In this document: piece by piece, positions 22,235 through 34,419 of the stretch | Numbering within the stretch: the stretch's first letter is position 1 | Layout: every line of letters starts with the position of its first letter | From: Undaria pinnatifida | Taxonomy: Eukaryota; Sar; Phaeophyceae; Laminariales; Alariaceae | Assembly: GCA_012845835.1 (NCBI GenBank) | Contig: JABAKD010000026.1 | Coordinates: 16,100,261-16,164,260, forward strand | DNA: 64,000 nucleotides | Direction: 5' to 3' | Position numbers and translations under genes: made by a program | Notes under the pieces: generated by a model | The model's input: the letters and a program-made list of their open reading frames with translations, nothing else | Told to the model about the DNA's origin: nothing | Databases searched by the model: none

Positions 22235-22760
22235 ATATGATATATGCATACAAGGGCTCCGCATGGGCGCCGGCATTCGCCGGCGCCCATGCTTCGGGTA
22301 GGGCAGGGCGGCACTCGGACGAGGAAAAAAAGGGGAAAAAGTTGTAGCTGTTCGATTCGACATTATTGGAAGTTTCAAGTAATGCCGAGAGTTTAATACG
22401 AATATGAGGTTCTCAAGATCATAATTTGACATTCCATGGCGCCCATTCTTTGCGTGAGGTAGGGTTGCACTCGACGAAATAAGTCGTAGCAATAAAGAAA
22501 TTGAAGCTTAAAGTAATTCCAAGAGTAAGACGAACATGAGGTTCTAAAGGTTTACTTTGATGGAAGGAATACATATAAACGAAGGAAGCAAGCATAGGCG
22601 AAACGTTGTTATTAAAACCGTCGCCAAGTAAAAGTAGGCCAGAAATGCCGTAAGGAGAATTTGAGAACCTGCTTGGCTTCGAGGCTTCGAGGCGAAAGAA
22701 AATAGGAGATGTCATCAATAATAATGATATCGGACGGAATGAATGGTTGAAAATGTTTAG
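22235..22760 (+). repeat. Dispersed repeat M, copy 1, with perfect hairpin
   Basis: It begins ATACAAGGGCTCCGCATGGG. A 32-base palindrome (22261-22292, arms GCATGGGCGCCGGC, loop ATTC) follows at once. Later blocks (GCCGAGAGTTTAATACGAAT, GTCGCCAAGTAAAAGT, GAGAACCTGC) recur in order at 44930-45240, where the hairpin is missing. Confidence 0.75.
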
Positions 22761-23494
22761 TTTACGGAAGAGAAAAAGGAAGGCGCCGTTGATTGTGCCT
22801 TCGAAAACCCCTCGGTGTTTACTCCCACAGTAGTAGACGAAGAACTCACCATGTTTGTTTACAAAATACACGAAGAACTCACTCACAGAAAATAACTAAA
22901 AAAGATGCCCTCAATTACCTACTTCAATGTACGCGGCACTTACACAGGTGAAGATATACAAAAATTAACAACGAATTATGCAGACTTAGAGAGGGGCGCT
23001 AAAGGGGACATAGAACGCTCTCGATCCATTAAATAATAAAGGGGATATAAAAATGCCCTCGATCCAATTGGTACTTTCAACGCAGAGAACTTACACTAGA
23101 GGAATGACAAGCTAAACTGAAAAAGGCAGATAATCAAGCCTCACACAAGACAAACAAAATAATCCTAGACCGGTATGAAATCGTACCACTGTCCCCTAAC
23201 AGCCCCCGATTCTGTGGAAGGTAGGCCTCAAAACAACTTAATCCGTGTGACAGATCAGTATTTGATTGTACCATGGTCACAAAACAGCTCTCCGACTCGG
23301 TGTGAAATACACGATGGGTCCTCCGGTTTTACTTGCACTATGTACGAAGAACTCACTTAGAGAGAAGCCCTGAAGGGGATATAGAAAAAAAATCCTAGAC
23401 CGTTATGAAATCCTGAATCGTACCACTATCACTAACAGCCGCCGACTCTGTGGAAGGTAGGCCCCAAAACAACTTAATCCGTATGACAGATCAG
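22761..23494. repeat. Short direct repeats, no gene
   Basis: AATCCTAGACCG(G/T)TATGAAATC...CTCTGTGGAAGGTAGGCC-type units occur at about 23161-23260 and 23389-23490. No coding sequence is recognised. Confidence 0.65.
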
Positions 23495-25990
23495 GTTTGA
23501 GCCTATTGGAAACCAATCACGCTCGAAAAGATGAACACTCCAACAGCACCAAACGCAAAAATATAAAAAGCCGAATTGTTAGAGCGATCTACTACTACTG
23601 GTATGGCACGCGTTCTTCCGGACGTATCATGACACATGTATGCGTCGTCTTGCAGCCACACTTTCAGCCACATGGCCAGCACGCACACAGCACATGACAG
23701 CCCAACAGCACACACACAACCAACCGCTGCACTATGAAGCCTACAGCGCGGCACCATGAATAATAAATGACCGCGACGGCTGGATTAGCCCTTTGACAAA
23801 CCGGCGCCCCTGCTCTCGAGCCCGGGAAAGATGTGTGTCTGTCTTGGCCTATTGGGTCGAACCTTACTAACTTTAAAATCGCAATTATTTGCGCGGTTGC
23901 AATTTGGCTGGTCATTTGCGTCATGTACGTTGTCTAGGGATTATTTATTTGTTTTTTGTGAAGGGTGTCCGTCTGATTTTGCTTCGTAATAAAGTTGTAT
24001 TCCCGCTTTCGTTGCTGGTCGTAGGAAACCTTTCGCAGATGTCGTAGTATGCACATTCGTCTACGAAAAGCACGCCATCGCTCACGCGTTATTTGTTTAC
24101 CTGGTATTTCTTTTTGTAGGTTGTCCGTCGTTGTTGTACTAATATCTTATTACACTGTAGCAGATGCAATTTTTTCATGTGCGTTTTCACCCGACGAAGT
24201 TATAGTCTACACATTCTTCATACAGTACCTCCTCCTGCAGCATGTTTTTGCGTAACGTCGCGCAAAGGAACGGTTTGAGCCTATCTGTATCTGCAGACCA
24301 AGCACGCTCAAAATGATGAACACTCCAACAGCACCAAAAGCGATAATATAAAAAGCCACATTAATAAACACTTCACGCACAGGATATCACCTCATTATCT
24401 TTCGAGAGCCATCCATGCCGCTGTGTTCCCCCCCCCCCCCCCCCCCCGCCTCGAACGCCCCCTTCTTCCCCATCACCCGCACCTTCGCCTAGACCTAGCA
24501 CCACACGTATAACAAACCCCTCACCTAAAGCCCTTCCCCCCCCCCCCCTCCCCCCCCCTTCCCCCCCCCCCCGTCCCCACCCCCCATCCTCCCCCCCCAA
24601 CCCATCCCAACCCCACCCCCTCGAACACTCCACCCTCTCTTTACTCACTGATTGTACGACTTACCCCAGGATATACATGATAAACTGATGTATTATTTCC
24701 AAAAATGTCACATTTATCCCCTCGAAATAATGTATAGTTTCCAGGCACATATTGAGCTGCCTCCCCCCCCCCCCGCCCCCAATAATATACTGGTGCCAAA
24801 ACCGTCAGATTTATCCCCTCGAAAGGATTTATAGCTTACATGCACAAATTGCCCCTTTCCCCCCCTCCCCCCCCCCGCCCCCCTCCAAACCCGCTCGCTT
24901 TTGATCAAAACCAGGCCCCCGCTTTCCCTTCACAGCTGTCAGATTTTGTCCCCCTCAGAAACGGGTTATATAGTTTCCGCGCACAGACTGACTAAAATCA
25001 TCCTGTTGACCCTGATAGCTACACTGTAGCTGTAAGGGGAGTCGCCGACCTATATCCTTAATGAGGACACCCAACTCGCAATGCGCGCGATCAGAGTATC
25101 ACACACAGCTTGCAAAGATGAGTTTCGACGAAATCTTCGATGTCACAGCTGGAGTGTAATTTAATTTTTATAATATAAAAAGACGAAATATTAGAGCGAT
25201 CTACTACTGGTATAACACGCGTTCTTCTGGACGTATCATGTATGTGTCGTCTTTCAGCCACACACATGCAGCCACATGGCCAGCGCGCACACAGCACGTG
25301 ACAGCCCAACGCACACACGCAACCAACCGCTGCACGTATGAAGCCTACAGCGCGGCACCACCAATAACGAATCACCGCGATGGCTGAATTAGCCCTTTGG
25401 CAGACCGGCGCCCCTGCTCTCGAGCCCGGGCAAGATGTGTGTCTGTCTGTTGCTTGGTTTCAGTTGATGAGGGCACTCAGACTGCTGTGGCAGATGCAAT
25501 TTTTTCACGTGCGTATTCACCCGACGAAGTTATACACATTCCTCATACAGTAACTCCTCCTGCTGAATGTTTTTGCGCAAGGTAGCGCAAAGGAACGGTT
25601 TTGAGCCTATCTGTATCTGCAGACCAAGCACGCTCAAAACGATGAACACTCCAACAGCACCAAACGCAATAATATAGAAAGCCGAATTATTAGAGCGATC
25701 TTCTACTACTACTGGTATAGTCTAGACTAATTAACACGCGTTTCTCTGGACGCATCATGTGTCGTCTTGCAGCCACACCTTCAGCCACATGGCCAGCACG
25801 CAGACAGCACATGACAGCTCAACAGCACACACGCAACCAACCGCTGCACGTATGAAGCCTACAGCGCGGCACCATGAATAACGAATCACGGCGACGGCTG
25901 GATTAGCCCTTTGACAGACCGGCGCCCCTGCTCTCGAGCCCGGGCAAGATGTGTGTCTGTTGCTTGGTTTCAGTTGATGAGGGCACTCTA
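23495..25990 (+). repeat. Tandem repeat J, interrupted by family A
   Basis: Units share GATGAACACTCCAACAGCAC, TTAGAGCGATCTACTACT, AGCCACATGGCCAGC and CTCTCGAGCCCGGG(C/A)AAGATG. They lie at about 23495-23860, 24160-24342 continued at 25183-25475, and 25490-25985. The second unit is split by the insertion at 24356-25169, so the other units serve as empty-site references. Confidence 0.85.
24356..25169 (+). mobile_element. Family A insertion with 13-bp target duplication
   Basis: ATAATATAAAAAG flanks the insert on both sides (24343-24355, 25170-25182). The uninterrupted sequence, close to this site, is present in the neighbouring J unit at about 25668-25700. The element reads plus and is truncated at its left end. 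It has poly-C tracts at 24426-24447 and 24535-24570 and ends in the constant AGCTGGAGTGTAATTTAATT terminus. Confidence 0.88.
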
Positions 25991-26259
25991 CAGCAGTAGC
26001 TAGCTGGAGCACAGCAGTTAGTGATTTCTTTGTTATGTCAACCCCTTTGCCTGCGTTCGTTCAAGCAACCCCAACAGCAGTAACCACGCAAAGCAAAACT
26101 CAAATCCTGACCCATGGTGGCTTCCGCGCGTTTATACTGTGGCGGGCAGTTGTTGCAGGAAACGTTTTTTCGTCCATACCGTGCATGTCTCGTCTCACAC
26201 CCCTGGCAGCTGGTGCGCTACGCTGCTCTGGGTCTCGGACGGGACGGGGCTAATGACCT

Positions 26260-26830
26260 TGATTCGTCTCGTCTCGAGTGCCTGGTGCACAATCTGTGAC
26301 CAAACAATAATTAGTTGCCACCGCAAAATTCCAAACATTATTAAGTACCTATTTTTTTTAAACATTATCAAAAAAGTACCGTTTGTAAATGATGCCAATT
26401 TTGTAAATCATCCAGGCGCGCGCAATTAAACACCTGGTGCACAATCTGTGACCAAACAATAGTAAGTTGCACATGCCACCGCAAAATTCCAAACATTATC
26501 ACGTACCGTTTGGAAATGATGCCAATTGTGTCAATCATCTAGACGTTGCAGACATCAAGATGCAACCAAATTTCCCGAAATTCCTCCTCGACATGCGGTA
26601 TTTTTGCAACATCTCGCTTGTCTTGCTCGGCATCCGTCCGCGTTCACGTCGATGTGCGGAACGGGCACGGAAGGGCGAGGGGCGTTGGAGCCGCCCCCCG
26701 AAGGCGGCGCTCGAACGAAGCTATATTCGACCGAGAATTCCAGTGCCGCGAATCGCATACTTCGGCCGAGACAAATAACTCCTGACCAAATACCTGACAC
26801 CAAAGAAGGATTTTATATATATTATATTCA
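26260..26830 (+). repeat. Dispersed repeat L, copy 1, with duplicated 5' part
   Basis: TGCCACCGCAAAATTCCAAA occurs at about 26317 and 26474, and CTGGTGCACAATCTGTGACC occurs twice. The main body (CCGCGTTCACGTCGATGTGC, GCCGCCCCCCGAAGGCGGCG) ends at GATTTTATATATAT. Matches are at 47490-47850 (plus) and a diverged 39425-39650 (minus). The constant 3' end is again TATATA-rich. Confidence 0.8.
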
Positions 26831-27627
26831 TGTGCTTCATTGTTTTGTTGCAACAACGAAAGGTGATGGATAAGGTGGTTGCGTTTTAAACACACAATTG
26901 AGTTTTCAACTCTGCCTGATGTTATACCTGGATTAATACAGCACCTGTGGTACCAGGTATGAGAATCGGAGTTAATTGACTTATTTTCTGGGCAATAGTG
27001 GATGATAGGATTGTGTTCACCCCCCCCCCCCCCCCCAATGCCGTACAAAACCGAGTGATCAGGGGGGAAGGGCAGATATATATAAGGCTTAATACTATCC
27101 ACAGGTGATCACACGTCATGTACGAACGAACGCACAGCAGTAGTGTACGAGCCAAATATTTGTTGTTTTTGGGAGCGTTTGACAAGGAAATTCGAGATTT
27201 TTGTCTTTGAGCTGGTGGGGCGGAAAGAGATATCGATCGTGCACGTTACACATTATTTTCAGCTCGCGGCGACGTCACCATCGCCGTAGTCTTGCGATGA
27301 ACTCCTGGTGATATGAATTGGACGTCGAGTTGGCAGGATGCTTGATTTATTTGAACAGAGAGAGTAGGTAGGTATGATGAATGCTGGCTTCCATAATTAG
27401 TTGAAAGAGCACATGTCCTGAAGAGTCCTGTAATACCAACGCGTGATGAGAGCTTGGTATGGACTAAACCAGAGCGGAACTGATTGAACAAAATTTGGCT
27501 TGACTCCGGAGTGGGAGAGTTTGGCTCCGGAGTGGGGAAGTTATATCGTAGCTCATATATATTGGGTGATGAAATAATAGTTGAAGGCGATGCTCTCACA
27601 TTTTTGTGTGAAGTTGAGGGTGATACT
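26831..27627. other. No gene recognised; C tract
   Basis: A C tract lies at about 27020-27036, and GACTCCGGAGTGGG / GGCTCCGGAGTGGG is a short direct repeat near 27500-27540. I see nothing else. Confidence 0.45.
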
Positions 27628-27636
27628 TTTGAGTTT

Positions 27637-28889
27637 GAGCTATGGCCGAAATCGAGTACACCCGATCGACCGATAGCCGTTATTGGTACCCCTTTAACAC
27701 ACAGTCCCACAACGACTCAGGACGACATCGCATTGGTCGAAACCACACCGCATCCGAACGCAGCCGCATGTCCATCGGGTGCACCCGATTATGGCTGAAC
27801 AAGTCCTCGAAATGCACCCGACTCGCATACAAACCACCTGATTATGGCCGGACTACTCGACAACCAGCCCACATGCGCACATGCAAGCGCAGCGGGCGCG
27901 AACTCGCGCCAGGTCACGAGGCGGGGCATTGTTTGTTCTTTCATCGCGGAGCTCTTTTTCCGAAGCTGTTTCTCAATCTTTTTCCGGAGCTCCTTTTTGT
28001 TGACCATGAAGTCGCAGTTAGCACCCCTACACACAAGGCACAGAAGCGAATCTATGCAGACGGTTTAAACAAGGTCACACACTACCTGGGCACGGACACG
28101 GGATGAGAAGGGCTAAGGATTCAGATGCTCCTTTCCAAATGGCACAGGGAGATATGTTCGTCGCGTGGCGGGCCCGAGAAATGTATTGCCGCCACCTGTC
28201 ACATCACACCCCGAGAAATGAGGATAAAATGATTCGAGTCAACTGATTTCCTAGGTCTCGCTAACAGGTGCCCTGCAGGGACGCCGTTTTCAGGAAACGC
28301 TCTGTGGGTCGGGATTGTGCCTCTCTTACATGAGAATTAGTGTTCCAATGGCCAAAATCCAGCACTCCTGTACACAGCAGTGCTTCATGTCATGTGTGGA
28401 GTCTCATGTATATATATTCGTGCACATTTTGCGTTGTGTTGCCAATTTTGTGTGTACTCGGCTGTCGTTGGTGGGCCGTTGTCGCACATCACTACTGCTG
28501 TGGCTATGGTTGGGCGCGCCGGCGTGAGCGGAGCGGGTCTCACAAGCCACAAAAAAGAGCTCCGGAAAAAGAGCTCCGAGACGAAAGAACAAACAATGCC
28601 CCGCCTCGTGACGTGGCGCGAGTTTGCGCCCGCTGCGCGTGCGTGTGTGCATGTAGGCTGGTGGTCGAGTAGTCCGGCCATAATCGGGTGGTTTGTATGC
28701 GAGTCGGGTACACTTCGAGGACTTGTTCAGCCATAATCGGGTGCACCCGATGGACATGCGGCTGCGTTCGGATGAGGTGTGGTTTCGACCAATGCGATGT
28801 CGTCCTGAGTCGTTGTGGGACTGTGTGTTGAAGGGGTGCCCGATAACGGCTATCGGTCGATCGGATGTACCCGATTTCGGCCATTGCTC
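27637..28889. mobile_element. Mutator-like (MULE-type) foldback element, 1,253 bp
   Basis: Long terminal inverted repeats of about 340-360 bp (27637-about 27995 and about 28545-28889) begin GAGC(T/A)ATGGCCGAAATCG. The 9-bp sequence TTTGAGTTT is duplicated directly outside (27628-27636, 28890-28898). Long TIRs with a 9-bp duplication are the hallmark of Mutator-like elements. The arms differ by scattered substitutions and small indels. The roughly 550-bp core shows no MURA-type transposase, so the element is non-autonomous. Confidence 0.82.
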
Positions 28890-28898
28890 TTTGAGTTT

Positions 28899-29547
28899 GC
28901 AGGAATGTAGGATGGCGTGGGCATTATCGTGACAGTTGTCACAAGCAGGAGGAATGCAAAATTAACTATTTGCTTGTATCAATGTTCGAGAACCAAACTC
29001 GGGTCTGCATTGATACTAATTATTATACTATTTTTACTTTTGCCTGGGGCATGTTGAAAGCGGGAGTATCTATATTACCACCAGAATTTTGCTTGATCGA
29101 AGGTTTGGAAGTATATTAATTTATGGGAAAAATTTTGGTGGTTTCGAGTAGTGGAAGACGAAATTTGATACCCGGTATTTTTGTCTTGATTTCAGGATTG
29201 AATTCGCTTGATCGAAAGCTTGAGAGTATGATAATTTGATGTAAAAGATACCTGGTGGGTGGTTTCGTGGAAAGCTTAGACTTGATTTATTGAACCACAA
29301 TCGAGAGTTTTTCTTTCTGGTCTCACGCCCATATTCTTATCAGCGATTTCCGTTACGATTACTGCCGTTCCATTCCGCTAGCTACGGCGTTGGATATCAA
29401 TATTCATGTTTTTGGAGCAGAGGCAGTATTATTGTTTCGAAATTGAAATTGGATATTTGAGGCATGTATCTTGTTTTGAATAGGCAAGGTTCGGATGGTG
29501 CGCTTTGGATGAACGTTATCATCACGTGCGCACAGGCAGGGGGAATG
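28899..29547. other. No gene recognised
   Basis: A/T-rich sequence with loosely repeated GCTTGATCGAA(A/G) words near 29092 and 29209. Nothing supported. Confidence 0.4.
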
Positions 29548-29900
29548 TTGGTTTATGTGTTGGTTTATGCCTACGCATAAGTCTGACGTATGATGTGTAT
29601 GACTGCATAGAGTCTACGGATATATGGTAAGAGTAGAACTATTGACATGATTGGCGGTCCCAGTCTTCGACATGTTCGAGTTGAGCCCTCTTTGGCGCAG
29701 TGTACTGGTGCTACTGCTGTTACTCAGTCTACTATTTCGTTTTTTTCGGGTGTGCATGTTCAGAGTGGCCTCCGGGACTCCGGTACTGTAATATGCATTC
29801 TATCAGATTATATTCTCCTCCGCGTGATGGTCCCTTGTCCGGTACCGAGGGCAATCTCCCCGTGAACCACCCTACGCCGGGCATACAGATTGTCAATTAA
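29548..29900 (+). repeat. Dispersed repeat E, copy 2
   Basis: Full-length match to 20637-20987, in the same orientation. Differences include substitutions and a shortened central AT block. Confidence 0.85.
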
Positions 29901-29959
29901 AGGGAACCCGTTGTTTATATGAGCGATTATGTCCACTTCAAGTTTGGGGAGTACCGTAG

Positions 29960-30230
29960 TATTAACGAAGTATGTAGACACCTAAGCTGTGAGATCGAAG
30001 ATTGCGTCGAAACTTACTTTGGCAGGCTGTGTTCGATATTCTCATCGCGATTATTGCTGATCACGTGTTCTCGTGCAGGATATAGGTCGGCGAGTCCTTC
30101 CCCTAGAACCACATACAGCAGTGTAGTAACTTGTACCAGGGTCAACACCGTGGTTTTAATCAATCTGTGCACGGAAACTAATAACAACCCGTTTTTGATG
30201 GGAACAAAATCTGACGACTGCTGGAACAGG
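29960..30230 (-). repeat. Family A diverged fragment
   Basis: The order AGCTGTGAGATCGAAGATT, GATATAGGTCGGCGAGTCC, CGGAAACTAATAACAACCCG and GGAACAAAATCTGACGACTG matches family A, with many substitutions. No G tract follows. Confidence 0.75.
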
Positions 30231-32034
30231 GCCAAAAAAAAGTTCCCTTCGGAGGGGGGTACGAAGCGATTGGAAAAAGAATTAGACCACGAAAACAAAC
30301 TCTCGTACAATACGTGCAGGTAAGAATACATCCAAATCCAATCGCGCAAGAAGAAATATATCACTATCAATATCAAGGTTCACAAGAGGGTGACGCAAGA
30401 TGCAATAATAGTGAAACAACGCGTACTACCGTTTTTTTTCACGTACGTGTACCTTTTTGCTTGTTTTCGTAGCGACAAGAGTTTTCTGTCGTCCCGACCC
30501 TGTTTTAAAAATATGTACGAGTGCATGAATTCACAATTAATTTTTGTAGGACCACAACAACCTACCTGGTGTGACCTTTTATGTGCAACCTGCAATGCGG
30601 CCGTCGCGCATACCTTCGAATGGCGGAGAAAGCAACGCGAAAGATAACTAAACAAACAGTGAACATATTAATCATCAGCAGGAGCAAGCAGCAGCAACAA
30701 TCCTCGTGTGGTTTTTGGAAGAGCCAGCACAGACCGGGGAGAAACCGGAATATTGGAATCAAGTAAAAAACAGACCTATAATATTTCCTTCAGTCGTACG
30801 TACCAAGTACGAATGAATATAATACAAATTTATGTGCAGAAATCCAGCCCCAACTGCTTGTGAGGCGTTATACGGCTGTTGTGGTGGGGGGCTCCCAATA
30901 GTGCCGGTTGATCAATGCCACTGGTCTATATAATGCCGGCGAAAGTAGCAGGACTGAAACTCTCCATAATATGCAATATGGCCTGGCGCATACCGTCAAT
31001 ACCTTGTAATGCTGTCTTCAGACGCCAAGACACACATGTGTACTCCTTGAAAAACATCTTGTGTCAGCTACAGACACACCGTGCGCCAACAGAGCAGCAG
31101 CAGCAACACACAGGCAGAGCAGAGCAGAGCAGTAGGATATTCCCCGCTTCCCCCATGCTCTTCAAATTCAGGTTCATGATGCTGTCTTGCGCTGTGCTGA
31201 AAATGCTATTGAGGTTTTTGCGCGAAGGCATCTGTACCACAGATATAGACCTAAGCGTCTCGCTGATATTCAATGCTAGCAAAGGACGGGCTGTTATAGA
31301 GACTGTTGAATAATGCTATCGCTTTGTATAGTGCCGGTAGAATCACTTGGCACGGCTGGCACCCTTTGTACGTAAGTAGCTATGAATGGCAACTCTGTTC
31401 CAATAATGCCGGTGCCCTGAATAGCGCTGTGGCACATATGATGGCAATATGTGATGCTGTCGTGCGTTGAACGAAAAAAAACACGCATACCCACGCGAAA
31501 GCACCGGCATTTTTCGGAGCCCCATGTAGATACAAAATAAGCACCACACGCAGACCGCATCATCAGCGCATAAGATAAGCAGCACAAGTGGAGTTGCACA
31601 CACAGAGCAGCAACAGTTACGGCGGCACTACGACCAGCAGCAGCGTTTGAGGCAGCAGGCCTCTTGCCTCTCGTTGCGTTAGCCTTGGAACGTTTGGTGT
31701 TAGTGTTGATGTTGGATTCGGTGTTCATCACTTCAGGCAGATTTGTTGGTGGTTCCTGAATGAAGGTGTTGGTGTTGCTTTTGTGGCATTGTGGCGGCGT
31801 TACGTCTGCGGAAGGTAGAAGCGGGACATTTTGGTCTGCATGCAGCCGCAAAAACTGAAAGGTAGGGTTAGGTAAAGACTAGTCGGTAGTCGGGCCGAGA
31901 AGCCTGTGAAAGCGGCAGCGGCAATGAATGAAAAAAGTTTGTCGGGCCAAGAAGTTAAAAGCAAGAAGCTAGTCGGGCCGAAAGGTCCTGTAAAAGCACG
32001 CCCGCTTGGGCTGCTCGTATCGGCCAACGATCAA
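30231..32034. other. No gene assigned; ATAGTGCCGG-rich words
   Basis: ATAGTGCCGG or ATAATGCCGG words recur near 30898, 30931, 31329 and 31406, resembling the subterminal words of the TIR element at 62301-63783. On the minus strand, 31805-31610 stays open with NTNTKRSKANATRGKRPAA-like basic sequence after an AG. I cannot identify a domain. CAG and AGAGC runs lie near 31098-31130. Confidence 0.35.
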
Positions 32035-32039
32035 GGCTA

Positions 32040-32286
32040 CGGTAGGGGGGGTACCCTCATTTTCACCGATGTGTTTGAGCCACTCGCACGAGTGGCTCTG
32101 TACCCCACGGATGAAGATGGTTTAGGCACTTGTTTTGGCGCAGCTTAGATCACCTTTGCATTGCGGACTAATTTCGTCAATGTAAAACATGAAGAAAACG
32201 TAAGATCGCATAGGAACAAAGGGGTTACTCGCGCGAGTGACCCCTAGCCACTGAAATAAAAGGCCCAAAGGGGGACCCCCCTACCG
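32040..32286. mobile_element. Small TIR element (MITE), about 247 bp
   Basis: The ends are CGGTAGGGGGG and its complement, flanked by TA on both sides (32038-32039, 32287-32288) and by a wider GGCTA/TAGCC palindrome. Inside are a perfect hairpin with GAGCCACTCG arms (about 32076-32097) and a near-perfect one with GGGGTTACTCG arms (32221-32244). No coding capacity. Confidence 0.6.
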
Positions 32287-32332
32287 TAGCCTGGGTCCAA
32301 CCTAGATGAATTTACATGTATAGTCTAGTCTA

Positions 32333-33460
32333 TATATTATAAAAATTAAAATACCCTTCAGCTTTGAGATCGAAAATTTTGTCGAAACTCATCTTTGCCA
32401 GCTGTGTGTGATACTCCGATCGCGCGTATTACGGGTTGTGTGTCCTCATTAAGGATATAGGTCGGCGACTTCCCTTGCAGCTACAGTGTAGCTATCAGGG
32501 GCAACAGGGTGATGTTAGGCAGTCTGTGCGCGGAAACTATAAAACCCGTTTCTGAGGGGGACAAAATCTGACAGCTGTGGAAGGAAATGCATCCGTTTAT
32601 GAAGTGAACCCTGTAAGTCGAATAACCGGTGAGGGGAGTGGGCAGAGTTTTTAAGGACGTGGGGGACTGACTTTTTATTAAAAGGGGGCGGGGGGGGGGG
32701 GGAAGGGGGGGGGGGGGGAAGGTGGGGCTGCTCAATTTGTGCGTGGAAACTATAAATTCTTCATGTGGGGGCGGGGGGGGGGGGAGGGGGGGGGGCGGAA
32801 GCGCTTTAGGTCGCGTAGGTGTAGGGGTTTGCTATACGCGTGGTGCGAGGTCTAGGCGATGGTGCGGGTGGTGGGGGAGGAGGGGGCGATGGGGGCGGGG
32901 GGGGGGGGGGGGGGTCGCAGGAGCGGCATGGACGGCTCTAAAACGATGATGAGGTGATATCCAGGGCGTGGAAGTGTTTTTTACTCTGGCGGATTTTGAT
33001 GCTAGGTGGGGCGTTTGAGCAAGAGAGAGCGAGGAAGAAAAAAACAACAAAGGGGGGGGGGGAGAGGGGAAGGGTTTTCAAGAGGTTTAGGTCACATATA
33101 ATATTAAAATTCACTCCAGCTGTGAGATCAAGGATTTGGTCGAAACTCATCTTGGTAACATTGTGTGTGATACTCCGATCGCGCGTGTTAATCGTATATG
33201 TAGGGGCTTGCTGTACGCGCGGTGCTGCGTCTGGGTGATCGTGCGGGGTGTGGGGAAGGAGGGGACGTTGGAGGGGGGGGGGGGGGGATGAATGAAAGCT
33301 ACGTCATGAATGGCTAGAAAGATAATGGCGTGATATTAATCGCGTAGAAGTGTTCATTGCTCTCACCGATTTCGATTGTAAGTGGGGTGTTTAATCGAAC
33401 TGGGCGGGGAACAAAAGGGGGGGGGGGGGGGAAGGAGGACGGACATGAGTTGGAGCTACA
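32333..33460 (-). mobile_element. Family A long copy
   Basis: The 3' end is at about 32335 (TATATTATAAAAATTAAAAT on plus). The standard blocks run to the GGTTTAGGTCACATATAATA junction at about 33082, then a second 3'-like end and further G tracts. G tracts lie at 32688-32702, 32770-32792, 32896-32913, 33049-33061 and 33272-33287. Confidence 0.75.
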
Positions 33461-34419
33461 TATATTACGAAAACATGTTTTGTTCTCTACGACCCATTCG
33501 CCAGCTTGTTGTAGATACGACATGAGGTGTGATGTTGTGCGCTCCGCGGTGCTTTTGAGCCGCGTTAAGAACGTCTAGTATTGCAGGTGGATCCCTCGTG
33601 CCCGCGTGCCTTTCGCCGTATACTGCCGTCCCGCGGGACGTGTGCTGTGTCGTTTGTGCGAACTGTGATACTGGATTCGTGCAATGATCAAACCATAGTT
33701 TGCGCTAAAACGCCCCGGTCATTATCCAGACGATACAAACGCTTCTGCGCCGATCAGTACACGCAATGGACAACTAGTTTGGGTGCATCGCTCCTGCATA
33801 CATACCTGATAAATATTTAATTCCGTTTTCAACTAGTATACACGCGCCCCTTGTGAGCCTGCACATGGTTCCGATACTACTACCGCGTATCCGCATGGGC
33901 TCCAATATACACTTAAATCGCTTCGCTCCGAACTCCTACACTGCAGTATAGTCTATACTACATGTACACACAACACCCCCGGACTTCGATATTTATGTAT
34001 ACTTTAACCGGTATGCAATATTCGTACTGATATCCAACACACATGATACCAGAAACCGTACTGGGAAAGCACAAACCACCTACCCGGCTCACATGAGACT
34101 AATATTTTATACTAGAATAGTACTGCTGTACAGCTTGTATAGATCGATGAGACACGCGTCTATGCGTCTGATCATCATGTCTAAATAATTGATTCGCCTA
34201 CGACCCTTTCGTAGTTCCCCGTATAACATGTACGCTATTGGTATGTCTGGGCATGATCTGGTGTGCGGTACGTTCATGGGCTACGCGATCTGGCCTCGGA
34301 GATACCCTCGACCTCCGGAGTGCGGGTGCGGAAACTACAGGCAGTACGTAGCGGCTGGGTGGGCCTCGTACGACGTTTTCTATTGTTATTGCATGAAACA
34401 AAACCAAGCTCACCTGCGC
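33461..34419. other. No gene recognised
   Basis: I see no supported feature. Plus-strand openness at 34189-34596 overlaps the decayed minus-strand gene and is likely incidental. Confidence 0.4.

Noticed and set aside
31294..31851. 185-codon open frame on minus
   Set aside because: No ATG start, cysteine- and CAG-derived low complexity, and no domain. Recorded only as possible transposon debris.
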